From contig JAPLQK010000110.1 of NCBI GenBank assembly GCA_026399735.1, positions 1 to 59,517 on the forward strand: DNA of 59,517 nt. The letters run 5' to 3'. Shown here piece by piece: positions 54,580 through 59,517 of this stretch (the first letter of the stretch is position 1; each line of letters opens with the position of its first letter). The position numbers and the translations under genes were made by a program. The stretch is from Pseudomonadota bacterium (GTDB lineage: Bacteria > Pseudomonadota > Gammaproteobacteria > Burkholderiales > Gallionellaceae). The notes below the pieces were generated by a model. It was given only the letters and a program-made list of their open reading frames with translations, did no database searches and was not told the origin of the DNA.

Positions 54580-56094
54580 TCAGCGCGCTGCATTCCTGAT
54601 GTACATGGATCCCGAAAGCATCAGTGCGATCAGCAGCAACACGGCCGCATTGCCCCAACGCACATAAGGCGTACTGCCGTTATAACCCTGCACCTGCCCT
54701 TGCAACACGCCCAACTGGTGTTGCGGCAATTGTTGCAGCACATGACCATTCACCCCGATGATGGAACTCACGCCGGTATTGGTGGCGCGCAACATCATAC
54801 GGCCGGTTTCCATCGCGCGAAACTGCGACATCTGATTGTGTTGAGCTGCCGCGAAAGAATTCCCGTACCAGCCGTCATTGGTCACGTTCACAAGCAGCGT
54901 GGCTGCCGGCAAGGCCGTAATGATTTCTTCGCCGAACACGTCCTCATAGCAGATGTCCACCGCCACGCGCTGCCCTGCCACGGAGAGAGGCGCTTGGCTG
55001 ATGTCGCCGCGCGCCAGATCGCCCATCGGGATATGCAGCACTTCGTTGATCAGCCAGCCGAACACCGGCCGTAACGGGATAAACTCGCCAAAGATCACCA
55101 GATGATGTTTGCGGTAGTGCGGCTGTTCTGCCGCGAAAGCATCTTCGGATGCGCCCAGCGCAATCACGCTGTTGTAATAGCCGCCGCTGTCGTGTTCGAA
55201 TACACCTGTCAGCACATCGCCGCCGTTGCGCTTCGCATGTTCGCGCAACTGTTCAACGAGAGCCTGAGGCATTTCATCTCGCATCATCGGCAACGCAGTT
55301 TCCGGCAACACGGTCAGCCGCGCCGGATTCTGCAAAACTTGCCGCCGATAGGCATCCAGCGTGTCATTCAATACATCAGGGTTGAATTTGACGTCCTGCC
55401 CGATATTGCCTTGCACCAGCGTCACCGTGAAGGGCGCACCGAGCGGCTGCGTCCAGGCAACATTGCGCAGCAGCGCGCCGCTCCCCCACAACATGGCAAA
55501 CGCCGCCAGCGCGATCTGTCCCTGTTTGTTCCAGCGCTCACGCCACAACACCGCCAGCAGTCCCGCACCTTTTGCCGCCACCAGCGACACGCCGTAAACC
55601 CCCAGCAAAGGCGCGTAACCCGCCAGCGGGCTGTCGCTGTGCGCATAGCCTAAAGTCAGCCACGGAAAACCGGTAAAAATCATGCCGCGCAGCCATTCGA
55701 TCAGCACCCATACCGCCGGCATCACCAGCAACGGGCGCACAAAACGCGGCGCGAATTTCACGTTAAAAAACGCCTGTAAGTAGCCCGCCAGCGCAGTGAA
55801 CAGGGAAAGAAACGCGGCAAACAACAGTGTGGCAGGGGCGGCCAGCCACATCGGCATATCGCCGAAATCATGCAGCGCGATATAAATCCAGGCAATGCCC
55901 GCACTGAACAGCCCCAGGCCAAAAGCAAAGCCCAGGCGCGCCGCAGCGCGCGGTGTATCAGCCCCCCCCCACAACACGAACAGCACCGCGAGTGCCAATA
56001 CAGGGATCGGAAAAAGCCCGAGCGGCGCAAAACCTGATACGCAGGACAATCCGGCCAGCAAGGCTAAACCGTTTTCTTTATTAAATATGCTCAT
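54580..56094 (-). CDS. lnt: Apolipoprotein N-acyltransferase Lnt
   Basis: 504 residues from ATG at 56092-56094. Six or seven membrane segments in the N-terminal half, a nitrilase-like periplasmic domain with the catalytic Glu in VLPETALP, the Lys region in KHHLVIFGEFIPLRP and the Cys in VAVDICYEDVFGEE. There is a C-terminal membrane segment. Lnt adds the third acyl chain to lipoproteins. A longer frame to 56142 lacks a ribosome binding site. A GIY-YIG gene follows closely. Confidence 0.94.
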   Translation of the reverse strand: MSIFNKENGLALLAGLSCVSGFAPLGLFPIPVLALAVLFVLWGGADTPRAAARLGFAFGLGLFSAGIAWIYIALHDFGDMPMWLAAPATLLFAAFLSLFTALAGYLQAFFNVKFAPRFVRPLLVMPAVWVLIEWLRGMIFTGFPWLTLGYAHSDSPLAGYAPLLGVYGVSLVAAKGAGLLAVLWRERWNKQGQIALAAFAMLWGSGALLRNVAWTQPLGAPFTVTLVQGNIGQDVKFNPDVLNDTLDAYRRQVLQNPARLTVLPETALPMMRDEMPQALVEQLREHAKRNGGDVLTGVFEHDSGGYYNSVIALGASEDAFAAEQPHYRKHHLVIFGEFIPLRPVFGWLINEVLHIPMGDLARGDISQAPLSVAGQRVAVDICYEDVFGEEIITALPAATLLVNVTNDGWYGNSFAAAQHNQMSQFRAMETGRMMLRATNTGVSSIIGVNGHVLQQLPQHQLGVLQGQVQGYNGSTPYVRWGNAAVLLLIALMLSGSMYIRNAAR

Positions 56095-56252
56095 ACACCA
56101 TCCAAATTGCAAAACGCGCGCAGCATAACCGATCCTGAGCACGCACTGCCAATCATGAAGAACAACCGGTGCGACAATATGTCGCAGGGCATACAGAAAA
56201 CTCTCATATAAAATGGCCCGATTAAAATAAAATCCATTAAGGGAGCCTTACC

Positions 56253-57254
56253 ATGCAATATCTTCGCACCACACTCAGCGTAGCGCTGGCATTCGCCGCC
56301 TTATCTATCGGCAGCGAAGCACAAGCTTGCGCCGCTTGCGGCTGCACACTTTCCACCGACTGGGGCAGCCAGGGCGTCAGCACTGAACCTGGTTTCTCGG
56401 TCGATCTGTCCTACGCTTATCTCAACCAGAACCAGCAACGCTATGGTTCTGCTAAGGCCTCCGGCGCACTGATCAACACCCTGAACGCCGCAGGTCAGGA
56501 AATCGAGGCCTATACCAGGACGCAAACCGTCACCGCATCGCTGAACTATACCGGCGACACCTTTGGGATCGGCATCCAGATTCCATTTGTGAACCGGACA
56601 CACGGCACCTATGGCAATGGTCCGGGTTACAACTATTCCACCTCTTCCGATAACAGCATCGGCGATGTACGCGTAATCAGTCGTTATACCGGTTTTTCTG
56701 CGGAAAAGACTTCCGGCATCATCGCCGGAATCAAAATGCCGACAGGCAACACCGGAGCCAACTTCAGCACTGGAATTGCAGCCCCCGGCCCCCTTGATTC
56801 CGGCCTGCAAATCGGCACCGGCTCCACCGATCTGATTTTCGGCGGCTTCACTTCCGGCCTGATCAGCAGCTATGGCTGGTTCGCCCAGGGTACCGTGCAG
56901 CGCGCCGTTGCAACAGATACAGCAATGACTGGAACCTATCGCCCGGGCGATGCTTACACACTGAATGCCGGCATCCGTTATGCCGAATATGGCGCAAAAA
57001 TCACGCCAATGCTGCAGCTTAACATCATCAAGCGCCAGGCCGATACCGGCACCAGCGTGCCTTTAGATCAACTGAATTTCAGTACACCCGTCAGCGGCGG
57101 AACGCTCGCCTATCTGGCACCGGGCGCCTCGGTACGTTTGGGCGGCGGCGCATCGGTCTACGGTTTTGTCCAGTTGCCGGTTTATCAGAAAGTCAATTCA
57201 CTGCAGATCAGCCCCCAATACACATTGACGCTCGGTGTGAGACAATCCTTTTAA
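56253..57254 (+). CDS. Outer-membrane beta-barrel protein with CxxCxC N-terminus
   Basis: 333 residues. Signal peptide of about 24 residues ending SEAQA, immediately followed by the mature N-terminus CAACGC. The rest has alternating polar/apolar strands, Gly- and Ser-rich turns and a C-terminal Phe (LGVRQSF), as in outer-membrane barrels of ~12-14 strands. The Cys cluster could bind a metal or form a disulfide, and the thioredoxin-like gene 24 bases downstream could act on it. I do not recognise a named family; it could be a transporter or porin linked to metal or small-molecule export. An AGGGAG lies before the ATG. Confidence 0.75.
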   Translation: MQYLRTTLSVALAFAALSIGSEAQACAACGCTLSTDWGSQGVSTEPGFSVDLSYAYLNQNQQRYGSAKASGALINTLNAAGQEIEAYTRTQTVTASLNYTGDTFGIGIQIPFVNRTHGTYGNGPGYNYSTSSDNSIGDVRVISRYTGFSAEKTSGIIAGIKMPTGNTGANFSTGIAAPGPLDSGLQIGTGSTDLIFGGFTSGLISSYGWFAQGTVQRAVATDTAMTGTYRPGDAYTLNAGIRYAEYGAKITPMLQLNIIKRQADTGTSVPLDQLNFSTPVSGGTLAYLAPGASVRLGGGASVYGFVQLPVYQKVNSLQISPQYTLTLGVRQSF

Positions 57255-57278
57255 TCATTTTTTCTGAAGGAAATATTT

Positions 57279-57749
57279 TTGATATACGCACGCAGTCTGC
57301 TCGCCGTCCTGCTTCTGGCATCAATCTCCGCCTTCGCAGACGGCTGGTCGCTGAAGGACAAGGACGGCGTGCGCTATACCCTGTCCGGCCTGCAGGGTCG
57401 CTGGGTGCTGGTCAACTTCTGGGCGCCCTGGTGTCCGACTTGTCTTCAGGAAATACCTGAATTCGTCTCACTGCAGAAACAGCACAAGGATTTACAGGTG
57501 ATCGGCGTGGCGGTAATGTACAAAAACCGCCGGGAAGTAACGGACATCGCGCAAAGTCAGGCGATTTCCTATCCCGTCGTGTTCGGCAGCGAAGATACCG
57601 CCGCCGATTTTGGCGGCATGGTCGGCATGCCGACCAGCTTCCTGTATACCCCTTCGGGTAAACTGGTCGGCAAACATTCAGGACCGCTGACTCAAAACGA
57701 AATCGAGCAAGCCATCGAAGGAAAAGCTGCGGCGCTGTTTACCCGCTGA
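57279..57749 (+). CDS. TlpA-family periplasmic thioredoxin
   Basis: 156 residues from a TTG start preceded by GAAGGAA. N-terminal signal peptide (LLAVLLLASISAFADG) and a thioredoxin fold with active site WAPWCPTC and cis-Pro GMPTSF. TlpA/ResA-type proteins reduce disulfides in the periplasm, including those of cytochrome c maturation and copper proteins. It follows the Cys-rich barrel gene and probably shares its transcript. Confidence 0.88.
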   Translation: MIYARSLLAVLLLASISAFADGWSLKDKDGVRYTLSGLQGRWVLVNFWAPWCPTCLQEIPEFVSLQKQHKDLQVIGVAVMYKNRREVTDIAQSQAISYPVVFGSEDTAADFGGMVGMPTSFLYTPSGKLVGKHSGPLTQNEIEQAIEGKAAALFTR

Positions 57750-57899
57750 CACGGCCTGTTGGCACCGATGCTCTCACACAGCCCTGTGCGAAATTTCCAC
57801 CACGCACTGCGGCTCACAACCAATAATATGTAACATATTGATTATATTGTTATTTTTAATAAATTCATCGCGCACAATAACCGCAGCAGGGAGCATATC

Positions 57900-59291
57900 T
57901 TGAAACTGTCTTTTCATGGTGCCGACAGAGGGGTAACCGGATCGTGCCATTTAGTTGAATGTGCGGGACGCCGTATTCTGATCGACTGCGGCATGTATCA
58001 AGGCGGACGGGCAGCTGAGGAAGAAAACGCTAAGGCATTCGGTTTCGATCCAGCCCAAATTGACTATGTGTTGCTCACCCACGCACATCTGGATCACTGC
58101 GGACGACTGCCGTTGCTCGGCAAGCGCGGATTCAGGGGCGAAATCGTGACCACCGCCGCCACGCGCGAACTATCTCGGTTAGTCATGGTGGATTCCGCGC
58201 ATCTTCAGGAAGAAGAAGCGCGCAAAATGGCGCTCAGATCAAGACATCATCGCAGGCACTCACCGCCTGACACACCTTTGTATTCGATCCTGGATGCGTT
58301 CAATGTGCTGGACGCGTTCGGACGAACTGCCGTTTATAACCTGCCTGTTGAACTGGCACCCGGGATACGCGCCACCTTCTTCGATGCCGGTCACATATTA
58401 GGATCGGCCAGCATCTTCCTGGAACTCGAGGAAAACGGGCGGCATCGCAGTGTCTTATTTTCAGGCGATCTCGGTAACAGCGGCCGCCCTTTGTTGCGGA
58501 ATCCCGTAACGCCGCAGCAAGCGGATGTCATCGTGATGGAAACCACTTACGGCGATCGTCTGCACAAACCCTTTAATCCTTCGGTGGAGGAGTTCTACGC
58601 TGCGATCAAAGACACTTTCAGACGCGGCGGCAATGTGGTCATTCCGACCTTCGCGCTGGAAAGAGCTCAGGAACTGCTGTATTTCCTCCGTGAAGGCGTG
58701 GAAAGCGGTGCGCTGTCGCGTTCAACACAGGTGTTTCTGGATTCTCCGATGGCCATTTCGGCAACGGAAATCTTCGGACGCCATCCTGAGTGCTATGAAC
58801 CGGAAACGGCAGAACTGTTCCGCGAGGGTCGCGACCCGTTTCATTTGCCCGGACTGCATTTTACGCGCGAGACCATCGATTCAATCGCCATCAATCAGAT
58901 TGTCGGCGGGGCGGTGATCATGGCGGGGGCGGGCATGTGCACCGGCGGACGCATCAGGCACCACCTCAAACACAATCTGGCAAGGCATGACAGCAGTGTG
59001 ATCCTGGTGGGTTTCGCGGCCACAGGCACGCTGGCCCGCGAGCTTATCGACGGCGCCAAATCGATCAAAATTCACGGCGAAGAAATTCCGGTGCATGCCA
59101 GAATTTATACCATCAACGGCTTTTCTGCCCATGCCGATCAGGCAGAATTACTGGCATGGCACAAGCAGATCGGCGGTGAAAAACGCACTTTCCTTGTCCA
59201 TGGCGAGGAGCAGACCATGAATCATTTTGCCACGTTGTTAGCGGAAACTCAGCTCGAAAGACCTGCACTCAACGAAGTGTTCGAACTGTGA
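57900..59291 (+). CDS. Beta-CASP metallo-beta-lactamase ribonuclease/hydrolase
   Basis: 463 residues from TTG (GGGAG upstream). MBL motif HAHLDHCGRLP, later metal-binding and beta-CASP motifs GDLGNSGRPLL, METTYGDRLH, VVIPTFALERAQELLYFL, GAGMCTGGRIRHHL and INGFSAHADQAELLAW (RNA-specificity His). Bacterial members resemble eukaryotic CPSF-73 and act in RNA processing or an unknown hydrolysis. It is separate from the thioredoxin gene by 150 bases with an AT-rich segment (57830-57880) that may hold its promoter. Confidence 0.9.
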   Translation: MKLSFHGADRGVTGSCHLVECAGRRILIDCGMYQGGRAAEEENAKAFGFDPAQIDYVLLTHAHLDHCGRLPLLGKRGFRGEIVTTAATRELSRLVMVDSAHLQEEEARKMALRSRHHRRHSPPDTPLYSILDAFNVLDAFGRTAVYNLPVELAPGIRATFFDAGHILGSASIFLELEENGRHRSVLFSGDLGNSGRPLLRNPVTPQQADVIVMETTYGDRLHKPFNPSVEEFYAAIKDTFRRGGNVVIPTFALERAQELLYFLREGVESGALSRSTQVFLDSPMAISATEIFGRHPECYEPETAELFREGRDPFHLPGLHFTRETIDSIAINQIVGGAVIMAGAGMCTGGRIRHHLKHNLARHDSSVILVGFAATGTLARELIDGAKSIKIHGEEIPVHARIYTINGFSAHADQAELLAWHKQIGGEKRTFLVHGEEQTMNHFATLLAETQLERPALNEVFEL

Positions 59292-59342
59292 GCGACTGCA
59301 TTGCAGAACATTTTCATCGTGCCGGATATAAATTGAAGATTG

Positions 59343-59480
59343 TTAAGGAAGCGCTGATTAAATCGTCTTTGCGAGGAGCGTAGCGACGTGGCAATCCAGA
59401 ATTCGTTTTAAATCAACAGGCTGGATTGCCGCGCTTCGCTCGCAATGACAGTTTGAGTGAATAAATCAGTATTTCCTTAA
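59343..59480. mobile_element. MITE-like palindromic element
   Basis: A 138-base element with terminal inverted repeats TTAAGGAAGCGCTGATTAAAT and (reverse of the right end) TTAAGGAAATACTGATTTATT. The inner palindrome runs TTTGCGAGGAGCGTAGCGAC-GTGGCAATCCAG and CTGGATTGCCGCGC-TTCGCTCGCAATGAC. No coding capacity. The outer TTAA at each end may be a target duplication. It lies 51 bases after the beta-CASP gene. Confidence 0.75.
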
Positions 59481-59517
59481 TTCCATTTTAGACACAAGTA
59501 CTTTCAAAACTCTCTGC

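Noticed and set aside
1-59517. CRISPR arrays, tRNA and rRNA genes
   Set aside because: No regularly spaced repeats, cloverleaf-like sequences or rRNA motifs were seen on reading through the window; a covariance-model scan would settle it.

Overview
The window looks like chromosomal DNA of a flagellated betaproteobacterium. The FlhA-FlhB-FlhF-FlhG-FliA-MotC-MotD order, the MotC/MotD stator, CheZ/CheD/CheV usage and c-type haem chemoreceptors suggest the Nitrosomonadales, perhaps an iron-oxidising Gallionellaceae relative. That placement is inference from gene content, not a database match. Base composition is moderate, apart from an AT-rich gene at the left edge.

Layout. (1) 1-4163 is an accessory stretch: the 3' end of an IS630-type transposase, an AT-rich orphan gene, a DUF2130 protein, a TumE/TumA-type toxin-antitoxin pair bracketed by two diverged copies of a ~50-bp repeat, and an orphan ParA ATPase. 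(2) 4383-8405 is a tightly coupled three-gene module on the minus strand: a group II PLP decarboxylase, a TPR/ATP-grasp ligase and a second fold-type-I PLP enzyme. It looks like a small biosynthetic pathway of unknown product. (3) 8571-44303 is a motility and chemotaxis superlocus. flgM-flgN run on the plus strand behind a sigma-28-type promoter. The rest runs on the minus strand from 44239 down to 9444: seven chemoreceptors, two CheV, two CheY, CheZ, two CheA (one broken by a frameshift), CheW, CheR, CheD, CheB, a STAS / REC-PP2C-HATPase / REC-REC-GGDEF partner-switching set, then flhB-flhA-flhF-flhG-fliA-motC-motD. The first receptor has a good sigma-28 promoter. (4) 44714-47951 is a second partner-switching set on the plus strand: GGDEF cyclase, an RsbT-like kinase fused to an RsbX/SpoIIE-like phosphatase, RsbR-like STAS, RsbS-like STAS. 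(5) 48023-59517 holds general functions: a DinG/YoaA-type helicase, a DctPQM TRAP transporter, a secreted Tgl-transglutaminase-like protein, a GIY-YIG protein, Lnt, an outer-membrane barrel with a CxxCxC start, a TlpA thioredoxin, a beta-CASP nuclease and a MITE-like palindrome.

How it works together. Receptors, including two adjacent ones with a periplasmic CxxCH haem motif, signal through CheA/CheW/CheV to CheY and CheZ. CheR, CheB and CheD provide adaptation. FlhF, FlhG, FliA and FlgM control flagellar placement and late-gene expression. Two separate STAS/phosphatase/kinase modules, each next to a diguanylate cyclase, probably link phosphorylation-based partner switching to c-di-GMP and the motile-sessile decision. 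The most unusual items are the RsbT-X/RsbR/RsbS/GGDEF module with proline at the RsbS phospho-acceptor site, the PLP/ATP-grasp/PLP operon, the haem receptors, the frameshifted cheA, and a family of G/A-C/T-rich hairpin repeats confined to gaps between chemotaxis genes.
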